DNA of 64,000 bases from Hygrophila difformis (GCA_030278955.1 JAOANR010000015.1:20927073-20991072); one strand, 5' to 3'. Positions 32,046-45,431 are shown, numbered from the stretch's first letter. Program-made: numbers and translations. Notes: generated from the sequence alone by a model not told the origin.

Positions 32046-33446
32046 TTATGACAAGTCGAAAGAATAAAATCTTTGAGATTCATCCCCTCCTTCTTTCTCC
32101 TTGCCTCTGGCTGGCCGAAGTGCTGGAAAAGTCATAGGCTTTTTAATGATTAATTTTTCCCTCGCAACCTCGGCTAATGCGGGAACGTCATCCGTGTTGT
32201 ACTCTTCCTGGACTTCACATCTATCCAGAGACTCAGCAAATGAAGCAGCTGACTGGATAGGTTGTGATCTTCCACTTTGACTTCGGCTTGATTTGAAAGC
32301 CGCTTGTTCTGCCAAATAAGTCTCCATCCTTATGGCTTCGGCCGTTAATTCGGCCACAGTCCTTGGTCTTGTAACCATCAATCTATCCTTGATGGCAAAC
32401 TTCAAATTCTGCTTTAGGATTTGAATATATTCATGCTCAGGCAGCATCGTTTTCATCTGAGCCTTCACTGCATAAAATCTTTCAATGAATTCTGTAACTG
32501 ATTCGGACGCCTTCTGCTTGGTTGGCGTCAGATCAACTACCGAAACTTCAGGACTGGTATTATAGAATCGGTCATGGAATAACCGCTCCATCTCGGCCCA
32601 TGTATTGACCGATCCCGCCGGCAAATTGATGTACCACTCAAATGCCGGGCCAGTTAACGATAAGCTGAACAATATCAGCTTGTGAAAATCGTTTTGCGCG
32701 ATTCTGGTGCATTGAGCTGTAAATAGGCCAATATGCTCAATCGTAGAGCGGCCGGCTTCTCCAGAGAAAGTGTTAAAATCTGGAACCTTTACTCCTCTAG
32801 GCAGTGGATACTGCTCCTCAATATAGTCTGGATAAGGTTTCCGATACATCGGCCTATTCTCCTGGCCGATGATATTTCCAAACTGAGTACGAATTATCTC
32901 AGCAATTAACTCCCTGTCAACCAGCTGTGGTGGATTCTGCTGCTGTGGTACGTATTGTTGTTGGACCACTGGAGCAGGCGGTTGAACGACTGGTTGAGGC
33001 GGTTGATTCTGTTGCTGATCGTACCTTTGCTGCGGAGGGACGAAAGGCCGTGGTCCGTGCCCTCCTGGCGGCCGATAGGCCTGCTGTTGGAAATTATGAG
33101 GATTTTGCATCGCAGGTGGTGGATTTTGCGCCATTGGTGGTTGCTGCATTCCCATCGGATATATATTCCTCGCTATTTCGGCTCTGAACATAGCTGGCAT
33201 TGCTGCCAGGATATTGCCTTCTATCTGGCGAACCGAATTAGTAACCGCCGCTTCAACCATAAATTAGACCTGATCTCGGAACCGCGGGGTTAAATCATCG
33301 TTTGAAAACTCCTGATTGTGGAAGTTCGATGGTCCGGGGAACCCTGGGGGGAATTCTCCGGCTTCTGCTGCGCGCTCTTCCAAGATCGGCGGTAAATCAG
33401 TCCTCGCCGCCGTGTTAACCGCTGGAGTTGCTTGTTCAAATGCCAT
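32046..33446 (-). pseudogene. gag: Tat Gag, N-terminal and capsid part
   Basis: I take the start at ATG 33446, 5 bp after the primer site (MAFEQ). A TAA at 33261-33263 splits it from the main 404-codon stretch. That part is Pro/Gln-rich first (PPQPVVQPPAP) and then carries the Retrotrans_gag domain: HIGLFTAQC, LFSLSLTGPAFEWYINLP, WAEMERLFHDRFY and VTEFIERFYAVK. It ends at a stop shortly before the knuckle region. Confidence 0.85.
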
Positions 33447-33449
33447 TTC

Positions 33450-33470
33450 GTGTCCCACTGGGCGTGCCAC
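33450..33470 (-). other. Primer binding site of the Tat element
   Basis: Directly after the 5' LTR on the minus strand comes GTGGCACGCCCAGTGGGAC, where a gypsy primer site should be. The tRNA is not assigned. Confidence 0.75.
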
Positions 33471-34165
33471 TGTTTTGGCTGGCCGCTGCCTGGCTGTGCC
33501 AAAGGACCTTTTTCTCCTCAAGGGAGGCTACCAGTGAAAGGATCAAACCGGTTACGGGTCCGGATTAATGATAATGCGCCCAAACTTGACAAATTACGCC
33601 CAAACTTGACTGAATATTCCTTAGTATTCGAATGGCAACAAAATACAATGGAGAATCTACATGTTGTTAAGAAACAACGACGAATTCACCGGAAAAATTA
33701 GAACCAAACTACCGGTTGTTGAGAAACAACGGTGGACTTCGAAGTAACCACTACAAGCTAAGCTAGAGTCTAGGAAAAACTGTAAAGGAAAGCAGTAAAG
33801 GAAAGCAGTAAAGATACAAAGAAGTAAATTTGATAAAGGAATTTGGGGGTTGGATTGATCTCCCTGATTCTGTGTATGGCATCCCCTATTTATAGCCGGA
33901 GCTGAAATAACCGCTCTCCGGCCGATTCCCCTAAGCCGACTCCACTGTTTGTTTCAATCGGCTGATTTGATTCCATTTCGGCCGAAATCTTTTCCTTCCG
34001 AGGCCTTCTTCCGTTCGGGTCCCTTCTTCTGCTCTGGATCGTTCTCTTTTAATTTCTCGGCCCAATAGATCTCAAACCCAACTCTTTTTAGAAATCATTC
34101 TTCGGCCCATCTTCTATGGCCCAATTCTTTTTCCTTGCGACCCACTATTCTTAGTGGCCCCAACA
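33471..34165 (-). repeat. 5' LTR of the Tat element
   Basis: The LTR is 695 bp and TG...CA bounded. It adjoins the primer site and is followed outward by the target duplication AAAGT. Confidence 0.93.
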
Positions 34166-34170
34166 AAAGT

Positions 34171-34741
34171 TACATTTATTTAATAGATAATTATTTTCCA
34201 AAATAGTTACTATTAATTTTAAAGAATAAATTAAATTATTGAAGTAATTATTCAAAACCTAGGGGATGAGGACTTGGGGGTTCGATTAAGCCAGCGATGA
34301 AATTTATTTATATATATAGATTTATATATATATATATATAAATATATATAAAGTTACAAATCAAATAATATAAAAATCAAAGTGGAAAAAATATCAAAGA
34401 ACGGATGAAGACAACAAGTAGAAGAATTACGGTGGGCTAGTACAGGTTATCTGTTAGCATAAGATCAGATGGGCCTATTTTTATTGGGCCCTAATTAGGT
34501 CTTTCTTATTTTTGGGCTAGTGGGCTGATTAAAAATTAAAGAGATTGTTGGGCTTGCTCCATTACAGCTGCCCAATCATAAAGCTTCAAAGGAAGTTGCC
34601 TCATTTTCCCGAGTTACCTTTTACAGTCATCAAATATTTAATTACTGCTAGTCTTAAATACTAGTACTACACATTGAGCACTTAGCAGGGTGCTTAATCC
34701 ATAAATACAATAATCAAATTTTGTTGAAATATATAAATAAA
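34171..34741. other. AT-rich flank between the Tat element and the Helitron array
   Basis: A TA-rich microsatellite lies at 34310-34350. No gene is recognised. Confidence 0.5.
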
Positions 34742-34846
34742 CTAGCTATTTAGCTGTGCGTTGCACAACGTATTTGAGACGTACAGCTGCCCATGGAGAA
34801 AGAAGAAAAAATTGAAGAAACGTACTCAATGTTTCCCATTGCGGCT

Positions 34847-34848
<2 letters not shown>

Positions 34849-34885
<37 letters not shown>
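34849..34885. repeat. Long poly-A tract
   Basis: About 36 consecutive A bases inside the 3' part of Helitron B, near TACAGCTGCCCATGG. It might mark a retroposed sequence, but no target duplication was found. Confidence 0.85.
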
Positions 34886-34888
<3 letters not shown>

Positions 34889-35490
34889 TGTTGCATTGTG
34901 TCCGTAATAATAAACTGAATTAGTAACAGTAAAGATAAATATCAAGAACCACCTAACTGGACGTCGTTCTTTGATTATTCCTGATTTTGCTACTGCTATG
35001 CTCTCCAAAGAGCCCCCAAGCCCCCACCTACATTTGTAATGATGGAAACTGCCAAATTAGAACTGGGGATTACATTTGTTGCATCCCGTGCTCCACATAA
35101 ACCAGCATATATATTAGCAACATAAGAGTTATAATCGATTGCAACTTTCTAGTAAGCCCATCCACATATTATAATTATTAAGGAACAAAACAAAAATGAA
35201 ATGATTCATTGTACTAATTAAACTTCCCCAATCATCCCTCCCAAATTCCATACATAGAGGCATCTTTCACAATAATTTTGCAACTGACGGGAGAAACTTC
35301 ATATCAAACAAAAGAATACCTCATCTAAAAGTGCCCCAAATTGAAAATTCACACTCTTAGTAAAAGCATTGTGAGGGACAAAACTATTACATTATGTTTT
35401 CTTTATTCAATGAGGTCAACTGATGCTCGTACTTAGAAAGGTATTCAAATAAGTTAATGGGATAATAATGTAGGCTTCCAAAATAATTAC

Positions 35491-36376
35491 CTTCACCAAA
35501 ACATGACTCATGAGGAACTTCGCTCCAAATTTTAGTGCATCTTTGGCATTTGCTCTATCTAAAACAGTTCCAACCTGTGCAGTATCCAAAAATCTCTTTA
35601 GGTGTTTTGAAAAAATAAATCAATTACAATACTTTCAGGTAGAAGAATTCCAGATAAAAGATTGGCTCTAGCATCTGATTCTAATTTTTTTTTAAAAATA
35701 AATATTAGGATGACTGCAACTTGTAAATAGGTACCAAGTGACCGTTTCTAGGATAGAATTTCTGCACCCAATTAGTACAAAAGTTGTTTTCAAACAGTCA
35801 GAAATATTAGTGTTTATTTTATTATAAAAAAGAGAATATAACTTCGTCAATAAAAGCAAAAAGATCAACCAAAATTAAAAAGAAAAAAGATAATGCACCT
35901 CGAATACCCATCCTTACAAAGTGAAAGTTACAACAGTAAGGAAATCTAGAGCAAGAGTGATGAACATGTAATCGGAAAAAAGCTTGAGAAGTACTCACTC
36001 CTAGTGATGCTGAAGGATATTCTTTGACCAAACATCGTAAAACCTGTGCAGATAAAACAAAAGTTATTTAAAAAGAAAAAACAAATTTAACATCTTTTGG
36101 CTGTCTGGCTCAAAGGCTAATATGTATTCACCTCCAAAACACCAGGGGTGGACATTGTCATTTCTAACTGCAAATTGAAAGGAAATGTAGGCACAATCAT
36201 GGTTTATATAATATGATACACAACTAATTCTCTTTACGCCATATTTAATTTTAGTATAAATCAAAATTTCAACAAACATATGATATCTATGATATAACAT
36301 TGAAGTTTAGACTTACAACTTTAATTCCGCCAGCAATTGCTGCTTGTGACCCATCAGGTGTTCGGGGACCAGTGAT
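35491..36376 (-). pseudogene. Captured KDPG/KHG aldolase-like gene fragment
   Basis: Exons on the minus strand: about 36376-36317 (SQAAIAGGIKV), 36167-36132 (LEMTMSTPGVLE), 36043-35999 (VLRCLVKEYPSASLG) and 35574-35491 (VGTVLDRANAKDALKFGAKFLMS). GT donors and AG acceptors fit, and joined frames are continuous. GGI.VLE..MSTPGV and VGTV....AKDAL..GAKFLMSP is the core of class I 2-keto-3-deoxy-6-phosphogluconate aldolases. The Schiff-base lysine belongs to the AKFLMS segment. Both ends of the enzyme are absent, so this is a captured fragment. Confidence 0.75.
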
Positions 36377-37257
36377 CTATCAAGAACCTTCCCTAAAATT
36401 AGGAATTGCATCCATATCCCTATTATACTTAAAAGGATTCACACTTCTTCACACAAACTATGCCTGAATCACACAAAATTGAAGCTTCAAAGTTCAAATA
36501 CACGTTTATGGCAATAATTAATTAGCAAATATCCATTACTTCCTTCAAAATCTTCGCATACAGAGATTTCCCCCAAATTAAGAAGGGGTGAAAGAACCCC
36601 GCCTTTTGGCAAGTCGAAATCAAATCGTTGTGGGAACATTTAATTTGAACAGCTTTAGATCATCTTCATTGATACATTTAATACTCAAAACAACAATCAT
36701 TAACATAGACCAAATAATCCCATTACAAAGAAAATGATTGAGTAATTTGTTGTAATCAATACTTGAATTAAAAAATACAGAACAAATCAATGAAATCATG
36801 ATTGCATGCAAATAAGGAACAATGAACTGACCTCAAAAAGAGAGGCACATGATGGCTATAACAGCTGTACGTAATACCAATATGTGAAATAGGAAGGTCT
36901 TGTGACTTGGACAACCAGTTTCACATTGAAACAGATCCATATCATACACAGTGCAGGCTATTGAAAATACATGACCAAAACTTTCCAAATTCATCTTCTA
37001 TATGCAAGTTTCCAAATTAAATTCTATGAGACTTCACAATGATTCTCCTTGACCAAAATATGCTACAAGAACAAGATAACAATTATCAAATCATCCAGAC
37101 CCCATAAATCATTACGAAATTAGCAACCTACAAGTAGCCAAACCCATTTACATAAGACACACGTATTCACTAACAACAAAGAGATTATTTAAGAGGACCT
37201 TCTAAGTTCTAATAAAAAAAATTTTCCAACAAGATATCATCACATACCCATTTTCTA

Positions 37258-37323
37258 ATCATTGGTTCAAACAAGTGCACAGACTCTTGCATGATCCGAC
37301 CAGAATTCATCTCCTTCAATATA
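37258..37323 (-). pseudogene. Unidentified captured exon
   Basis: A 66 bp exon-like piece, AG acceptor at the upstream side and GTATGTG donor after it. It reads ILKEMNSGRIMQESVHLFEP. No family recognised. Confidence 0.35.
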
Positions 37324-38781
37324 CTGCACAAAGGAAAACATAGAATTAGTAAATATTCAAGAATTCTTATACACACAACAAAACCAAATTCATCTAGTAT
37401 TATTCAATCCACATAGATGCCAAATGTCGATGCTTAGTCGGAATTTGAGAGCCGTCCCCGCTCCCATCCCTGAGCTGCCGTTTTAGTACCATTAAAGCAG
37501 ATGATTCAAAAAACCAACAAACTATAATTGAGTGAAAAAGGAAACACAATAGGCTGTCTCCCACCTAGGCTAGCTTATAAAGGAAGAACCCAACAAGTGA
37601 TCAATTTAGAGGAAGCTGCCCAGGAAGCTTCACACAGACAACTAAACAAACACAATAACCCCATGAGATTTTCAGTGCGTAGAATCAGGTAGCCTTCAAG
37701 TGCAAAGAGCGACCTTGGCAGCCACAAATTATCTGGCCAAAATACGATGGGAAAATCAGCAGAAATTTTGGGAAAAACAGAAGCCACAGCCCAGCCATTG
37801 CTGACAACATCACATTAAATTAACTAAATAATTTTTGTACATATTACCTGCAAGGATTTTAGAACAACAATGCACCATGGAGTACTATAATAGGCTGATG
37901 CTAGAACTTCCACATAAAGGCTCCACAAAACAGTTAAATTGAGTCTGTTGCAAGCTGCAAATTAGTATAAAAACCAGATAATATACCAAAAAAAAAAAAA
38001 AACGGAAGAAGACAATTTCTGGTTCTCCAATCTCAATAAATTAAAAGCATAGTATGTTCCGAATAAAAAGTCAAGATTACCTTGTGAAGGGGCAAGGGCA
38101 AGTATTCTTCATTCCAGATGAATCAAAGATATGCAAAAGTCATAGTAATTTTTTTGATTTCCACATACACCCGAGTATGAGCAAATATGTATCATCCCCC
38201 TTCAAAGCATATCTCACAAATGTCAAGCAAATCGCACATACTTTTGGTCATCAAGTACTTTGGAACACAATGTCAAACAAAGTTCGATAATGACAACAAG
38301 CAAACCATGAATCTGAAGAAAGAACGGTAAAAATATAATTTAGCTATGATTGTAATAAGTGACCAAATGCCTACTTAATTAAGCTATTCAACCTCCACTT
38401 GGATGATGCTTCAATAATGCCTGACTATATGCTAGATGTTCTTTTCCTACTTCCACGGTATATACTTCATGATTTTGAGTAGAAAGCTACTTCTTAGACT
38501 CTATAACTTTTACCGACTCTTCCACAGTGTCATAGTGCTAAGACAGTCATTCATAAAGTTGAAAGAATGCACCATCATGTATAAAATGTTTCTTTTTTTG
38601 TTCCAAACCAAGTTTCTTAATAATTAGTAGAACTCCAAAAGTAAATAAATAAATAAAACATTCGAAATATTTTGAGGAATATATGTCACGTTAACCCCAA
38701 TTTCAACTTCATCACAAGCAAATCCTAGAACTGGAATTTTATGCAATTAAAATGGATAGCTAGATACACAACCATTTTTAC

Positions 38782-38870
38782 CTCATAATATTTGTTGACT
38801 GGTTCACCAATTGTCAGACAAATTCGAGCTGATGCAAAACCACCATTTAAACAGAAGTCTCCATTAGGAG
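38782..38870 (-). pseudogene. Unidentified captured exon
   Basis: Reads PNGDFCLNGGFASARICLTI then GEPVNKYYE and ends at GAG|GTAAAA; AG acceptor upstream. The composition is protein-like but I do not recognise the family. The phase does not match the exon at 39088-39170. Confidence 0.4.
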
Positions 38871-39087
38871 CTTACGACAATAGTTTTTAAGGAGATAGAA
38901 AATAGCCACCAATATTCCAAATTAGCATAACAGCGAAAAAGTATAACAGGGTGATATTTTCTTTGATGATCCATCAATATCACATTCATATGACCATACT
39001 TAAAACATGTCATCCACGATGAATTAAACATGATACATCATACCACAATACTGAAGAAAAAGCCACAGAATTAATAGCTCTGCTCAC

Positions 39088-39170
39088 CTACGCCAGAAAG
39101 GGATTTTTTTACGTGGTGAATATGGCTCATATATAAACCCAAGACTAATCATTGCCCCTTTAAGATTCCC
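39088..39170 (-). pseudogene. Unidentified captured exon
   Basis: Reads GNLKGAMISLGFIYEPYSPR then KKIPFWR, between a TACAG acceptor and a GTGAGC donor. Family not recognised. Confidence 0.4.
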
Positions 39171-40879
39171 CTGTATAAATGGAAATCAAAAGATCTTACT
39201 GTTTCATAGAATCAAATGTACAGCTGCATAAAGCCAAAAATAGACATGATGGTGTTATGATGGACAACATACATATGGCTAATATTCATACCCATACACA
39301 TCTTGACCGTGGAATGAGAATGCAATTTTAATCCAACTGCACATCTGCCCTCTTGAGAATGGGGAAAACCCGAACGACAATGAAAGGGGATAACGTAATC
39401 CCAAGAGGCTTTTTTGGGGATTGAACCAATATTGCTTGACGAGCATGATATAGAAAGAGTCAAGTGCTGAAAGCTACTAAGTGGATGATATTTGGGGTTT
39501 AGATAATTAAAAAGTTATCTAAAATATATATTTAAAAAAAAAAAGAAGTGATCATTAATCAAATCGAGCTTAAATTTGGACATGATATTTTCAATCTTTG
39601 CTGGAAGTATGAAGCTCATCAAGTCAAGCTCAACCTAGTTGTTTGTAATCCCTAAATAATTTTTTTTAAAAAAAAAATAAAATTGAACAGGCTATGAAGG
39701 ACTTCATGATTGGGAAATTGCATATTTATTGTGTCTAATGTAAATCCACAATGGTCAAGACTCCACAGAAAGGATGATAAATATTTGGACACACAATGAT
39801 GATTTTTCTGAGTTTAATTGTCAGGAAGAAGCAATTTAGTGATAATTTATTGCATTTGCTTCAGGCATCAGAAATTGACAAATGACAAATTCAACACAAA
39901 TCATAACATCGCAAGGCAACAAGAAATTATCGCTACAACGGAAGAATCGAATGCAGAAAATAATAAAAAGTAACCCACATTCCATGAAAAGAATTCATTA
40001 ATCACGAAGGTGCTCATAACAAACACATCAAATGGCAGTGAGAGTCTATCAAATTTCAGAATTCTAAAAGAAATTCATGTTCAGCATCAGATTGCAATCA
40101 CATACACCAGGCATTCTCATGACACAATTTCAAATTTCCTAACTTATTCTGGCAATCATTCATTCAAAAGAAATTGATTTAGTGATTGTAGGCCAGATTT
40201 CTTAATAAATCAATTAGTCACATGTGACTCCCATATTCCATCAAACCTTCACCAGATAAGCACAATCTCCTGCTACAAATAATACCGAACACCACAAAAT
40301 TTGGATATCCATCCATTCCCACTGCTTGGTCCATATTTTTTCTCTTTTCAGATTCCAAATAATAAAGGCAATTAATGAGCAGGGAAGTCACAAGTTCATA
40401 ACAGATTCACTCCAAAAAGATTTCATTACAGGTTTCTGTCACAAAGGTCTTCATGTCAAATGCCAGAGTGGTCGAGGAAGCTGACAAAACAAAGAATTTT
40501 CACAATCCCTATAATTCTTAGCTACATGTCCAGAACAATAAAAATTGTCAGGTTGGCAGCTATGCAGTCGACCAGTAGACTCACATATACTACCACCCAG
40601 CAACCAATTATGCAGATAATAGGTTCATTGAGTTTTTACCGGCAGACACGTAGACATGGAACACACAGAAACCAATCTATCCAGTAACAAATCATATGCA
40701 TCCAGAGAACCAATTCCAAGAAATCTTCCGTTTACAACATAACGCCAGCAACAACAGTAATAATTTCAATTTCAATTTCCTCAAAATCAATAAACCATAT
40801 TTAAATCTCCACAAAATAGTTCATTCAGCTAGCAATCAAAATGATAATATAAGGCCTAGATCTGCAACTCCAAAAGCAA

Positions 40880-41420
40880 AAATTCGTTACCTTAATCAGG
40901 TCCTTGTCACACGACAAGTAGACGGGCGTTGCGGAGGAGAGCAGCGCTGGATTCTAAATGCCAAGAAAATCTGCAAATTAGGCCTTACACCAACACTCAG
41001 AACACTCACGATGTCCTTGATCCGTCGCCTCGCGAATCCTACAAAACAGAAGTGGCCCCAAAATTAAAAACTAAACATAAATTGGAAATGTGAAGATTAG
41101 CAAGCAAAAAATCTCAAAATCAAATCAAAAGGCAATTCTCAATATGTTGTTCAGCGGAGACGCGAGGAAGAACTGGCTGCAGCGGCGGCGCACGCGCACA
41201 GGGGTGGTGGCACCGACGAGAGACAGAAGGGCAGGGAGAGAGCAGTGAAGGAGAATCAAGCGTAGAGAGAGGTGGTGACGCGAGCAAGGCAGCGGCATCG
41301 CAAGGCATTGAATCGGCGGCGGCGGCGATATTAAGGTTCGGGTCCATCGATGGAACACGACGACGACAACGGGAAGGGCTGTGGAGCAACAAAAAATCAT
41401 GGAATTTGGTGAGGAAGAAG
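40880..41420 (-). other. GC-rich 5' exon-like block in Helitron B
   Basis: This block stands out by GC content from the AT-rich surroundings, and its 41120-41400 part gives Ser/Pro/Arg-rich translations in several frames, typical of a plant 5' UTR or first exon. It lies upstream (minus sense) of the aldolase-like exons and may be their captured leader; no domain supports this. Confidence 0.35.
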
Positions 41421-41970
41421 AAGAGAAGATGGGAGATCGATAATTGCTATGGGCAGAAACGTTTAGGGCTTCTGCAGGAATCGAAGTGAAAATTAGTCTA
41501 CGAGAAGGATAGGTTAGTAAGCGGGGAAATAAAACAAGCAGGGGAAAAAATAATGGCCTGGCAGAACTACCTTATTTGCAGAAGCAAAAAATTCAGCAGA
41601 TAAAAAAAATATTGACGAAAAATATAATGAAATGAATGCCAAATGAATTTGATAATCCAGAAAGCTTAAATTTAGCATATACCCCAGGAATGAATTGAAA
41701 GAAAACATAAAAATAGCCCTGATTTTGGATCTCCTAAATAATTGTGTGAAAATAGAGGCGAAAATTGTAAGTGACAATCTAATCTAATCACTTTTATATT
41801 TCAACAATAAACAGGTCTAAAATATTTTGGCCTTTAATGCCTTTCTTGTGTTGGCTTAATTAATTCATATTTAACTTTGCACACACTGTCTTTCATTGGA
41901 GTAACATAAATTGTAAATTCAAAGCCAATATTCTATAGAGAAGCAGCAGATATAAAAGGAGGTAACTAAC

Positions 41971-42135
41971 CATAAGCAGGACGGTTCGCAATACTCGCCC
42001 GAGCCCTGAAAGATTCACCAGTTATGAGATTTGGTTCTGGTTCTGTGCATGCTGGAAGGACATATTCAATTTGTTTGTGTTGTCCAGAAACTTCTCCAGG
42101 TGTTGATGGAATAAGACCTTCATTTCTGACCATAT
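41971..42135 (-). pseudogene. Unidentified captured exon
   Basis: A 165 bp exon-like piece bounded by a TTGTAG acceptor and GTTAGT donor. Reads MVRNEGLIPSTPGEVSGQHK, IEYVLPACTEPEPNLITGES and FRARASIANRPAY. The long clean frame suggests a genuine exon. It does not fit the expected snurportin continuation, so it may come from another gene. Confidence 0.5.
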
Positions 42136-42426
42136 CTACAATTAGAGTGGCCAAAATTTAGTCCATAAATGAGCAAACACTTTATAGCCTGGTGGTTTGT
42201 TCAACATGCCAAAAGATAGGAAAGGTAGTTGTGAATGTTTGATGGAAAATAATTATGATAACAAACAACACAAATACGAAGAGCACCTTGGAACGGAAAG
42301 AAGACAGTGCATTTAAGTGGGTAAAACTCTAGCCCAGCTGATTGCACAAATCCATGGAAGTTTGAATGAGTATCCAACCTTACACGATGAAGAAATGAAA
42401 GAGTAAGGATCTATGAAAAAATGTTA

Positions 42427-42683
42427 CTACCTCTGTCTCATTATAATTGCTACGGACCCACTTGGCACGTATGTCAATACACATTTTTAACGGTTAATAA
42501 CTTAAATTGTGTATAATAAATAATTATAAAAATTTGATATTTTTAAACTACAAGATTAGACGAATCTAACAAGATCTCACTTGACTATGTTTTTTCTTAC
42601 ATAACTATGATAAAAATTCGAATCAAACTTAAACAATGAATAGTACAAAAAAAAATGTAGCAATCTTAGTGAGACGGAGGAAG
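42427..42683. mobile_element. Stowaway-like MITE inside Helitron B
   Basis: Left end CTACCTCTGTCTCATTATAA, right end TTAGTGAGACGGAGGAAG, TA on both sides (42425-42426, 42684-42685). Carries the core GATTAGACGAATCTAACAAG. It lies between two captured exons. Confidence 0.85.
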
Positions 42684-42903
42684 TAGTTTAGAATTATTTC
42701 CAGAAAAATCTAAAATCACAGAACCCTCTTTTTCTTCTATTCATTTGTTCCCTTCTATTGATCTTTATGATGCTATTTACTACTCATCAAAGCTGACTGG
42801 TTCAGAACTATTTCATCTGAGCCTCGGTTTTCATCGCAGAAGTATGTTGTGCATAAAAAATGACTTATTGCAGAGTAACTCTAACTGGAATTATCACATC
42901 TAC

Positions 42904-44213
42904 CTGTTGTTGATCTTGAACCGCCCCCTTGCTATCTGTATCAAGAACATATTGACTACAATGCTCATCCTTCGAGACAAGTACCAGTGGAGTGTATCCA
43001 GCTTGATAATGTGCATGCCAGAAAGATCAGAATGCAATCGAATAAGAGTGCAGGAAAAAGAGGCATTCACGCTTGATATTCTTATCATTTTGCCCAAGGA
43101 TACCTTCAAGAGTGATGAATTCCATCTTTTGTTCTTCTAAGGAAAAAAAAAAAAACAATAATCTAAATATAGTTTCTCAAATCCTAGCATATTATTCAAA
43201 GTTCAAAAACCAGAAACTCAAAGAAATGGTGAAAAGGAATTACATTAAAATTCCACAAATAAATGCAAGACATAATTCATTCTTGGAATATGCACTTCTA
43301 CATGTTCTTACTGTCTTCGTAGTTCATACATGTTACTTCATGGATCCAAATCAAAGTAATCTAAAATGAAATACAATATATACAGGAAGTATTCAATTAA
43401 AATTATTGTGTCATATCTTAGCAAAGGTTTCAGAAACCTTCGGATAGAAAGAACAAGAGTACTTAGCTGTGAGAGAAATCAAAAAAGCTTTGTACTTATA
43501 TCTTAAAATCTATATACTACAAGTGAAGTGTAAAAACATATTTGTAAGCAAACATTCAATCTATTCTAACCGTTACAATTCATCGCAAGGAAATGAATAG
43601 TAGTGAAGATTAAATATATAGACAAAATATGTACAATATCCTAGATTTATGTAGGTTTCCATGCAAGATACTAAATGTACATTAGCAATTTAGCATATCT
43701 TCATCTCTAAAACACCCTCTAAACTAATCTTTTCACAACGTGCTATACAAATTTGTATCAAGCATTCTAAATATAACTAATTGTGCAAATAGCAGCTATC
43801 AAAAGGAAGCTCACTTATTGTAGAACAGAAGTCCATCCTTCATGTAAGAGGTTGATTCAGTATATGCAGCTTTTAGACCATCGTGGTCACAGTTGTATAT
43901 GGAAACCATCCTAAAACGATATCTATGGTATTGTGTGGGATCATTGCATGCTCCTGACTCAACAAGCTTGCTGTTTAGCCAGAAAAATCGGAACTCAGCA
44001 GTACATTCATAGAGTGACATTCCAGCCCAGCCCACCATGTCAACTACATAGTATGTCTGGTCAGGCTGCAATTTGTAGCAAACTGCAGCAAATCAACATG
44101 ATTTCACAAATTTTTGGAACAAACCCGCAAAGAAAATGTGAAAACAGTTAACTATTACCTCATGAAATATGCAATCAAGTATAGAATAAGATTGGCCTGA
44201 GCGATAATTGTTA
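42904..44213 (-). pseudogene. Captured snurportin-1 fragment
   Basis: Snurportin-1 is the import adaptor that recognises the trimethylguanosine cap of spliceosomal snRNPs. Three exons are visible: about 44213-44159 (GQSYSILDCIFHE), 44065-43815 (PDQTYYVVDMVGWAGMSLYE, CTAEFRFFWLNSKL, YHRYRF, MKDGLLFYNK) and 43018-42904 (HAHYQAGYTPLVLVSKDEHC, SQYVLDTDSKGAVQ). Junction phases agree. These belong to the cap-binding domain. The importin-beta-binding N-terminus and the C-terminus are absent. The last acceptor is TG instead of AG. A fragment, not a working gene. Confidence 0.85.
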
Positions 44214-44269
44214 TTGGCCCGGTATAATTGCACACAATGAAATTCGACTGCATTTCATTATACAATTTC

Positions 44270-44660
44270 CTGCAATCAAAGATAAGGCCGCCTCCTCATC
44301 GTTGGTACGCGCGGCCTCCTGCTATCGGAACTGTGCAAAGCAAAGGAAAAAAGAAAAAACTCACCGTTGAATACAGGAGTCGGCGGCAGACTTCCTCCGT
44401 ACCTCCCGGTGACCGGCCGACGGTGACAGACAGCGGCCCGGAAAGCAGCCCCAAACCTAAGGGAGAAACAGGAAGGCGCATGCAGCGGGTGCGACCTAGG
44501 GACCAAGACACGAAGACGACGATGGGCAAATTAGGTTTGGGCGAGGGCTGTCGAAGACTGAACTGCGGCGTGCGAAGCGGCGGCGCTGGTGCCTTGCGTA
44601 GGGACGAGCGAACGAGGGTTTGGAAAAGCGAGCGGATTGTGAAGAAATTTTAGCTTCTCG
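44270..44660 (-). other. GC-rich 5' module shared with Helitron C
   Basis: On the minus strand: TCTTGGTCCCTAGGTCGCACC, an ATG with a MVPRSHPL peptide, GGCCGGTCACCGGGAGG, and CTCCTGTATTCAACG before a GTGAG donor. The same order of sequences is found at 62105-62880 in Helitron C, interrupted there by an aspartic protease exon. It is probably a captured promoter plus first exon, now used as a shared Helitron module. Its gene of origin is not recognised. Confidence 0.6.
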
Positions 44661-45431
44661 AAGTCGCCGATTCGGATGCGGAGCAGTGGGAGACGAATAC
44701 GAATGCGTAATGTGTAAAAAAATGAAACGCAAAAATCCACAATGAAATTAAATTCAAGATCCAACGGCCAGGCAATTGAGCAAAAATCCAACGCACACAA
44801 ATCAACCTGGCGATCCAACGGACAGAAATCAAATTCAATCATGATCCAAGGGTCAGGAATGAAATTGGATGTGGAAGGTTTTGAAGGCTTCTTTTATATT
44901 TATATTTATACTAGTTGAAATAGCTGTGCAAATGCACAGCGAACTGAGGGGCACAACCGCCCGTGGGAAAAAAGAAATAATTGTAGGTAAGTGTAAGTGG
45001 ATTTTTTACAAAATGGTGGAATACACCTTATATACTATGCAAGTGCAATTTAAATCTTCCTGAAGAGAATCACAACCATAGTGCTGGTTGCTGAGATTGG
45101 AATACCATATTGGATGGAACCTAGAAAGGAGGGCTTCTAGGCTTCTACTGCACACCATAGGGCTTGATCCCACTTATTAAGAATTGTAATAGAAATCAAA
45201 ATTAAGTTCTGGAGTTCTGGTGCACTTTGTCTCTAATATATCTAGTATATAGATCATGTAACCATTAAAACTCAGCAAAATACATTGATCATTTACATGA
45301 TCAAGCAACCATAATACCTTATACAAACCCCAACATTGAAATGATCAATAAAACACCTGCTTATCGTAAAACTGATTCATAATGAAACTTGGTAAGAATT
45401 TCTTTCCTCTAAGTGCATCTATGACACATAC

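Larger units (their letters stand above)
21622..34165 (-). mobile_element. Tat-lineage Ty3/gypsy LTR retrotransposon, 12.5 kb, inactive
   Basis: LTRs at 33471-34165 (5') and 21622-22313 (3'), 5 bp target duplication AAAGT (21617-21621, 34166-34170). Order on the minus strand is primer site, gag, protease, reverse transcriptase, RNase H, a second RNase H, integrase, then a long region carrying an antisense gene, then the 3' LTR. A second RNase H and extra 3' genes are Tat-lineage traits. gag-pol has numerous stops and frameshifts. About twenty LTR differences by eye in roughly 690 bp (about 3 percent) make it older than the gag-only element at 3908. Confidence 0.93.
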
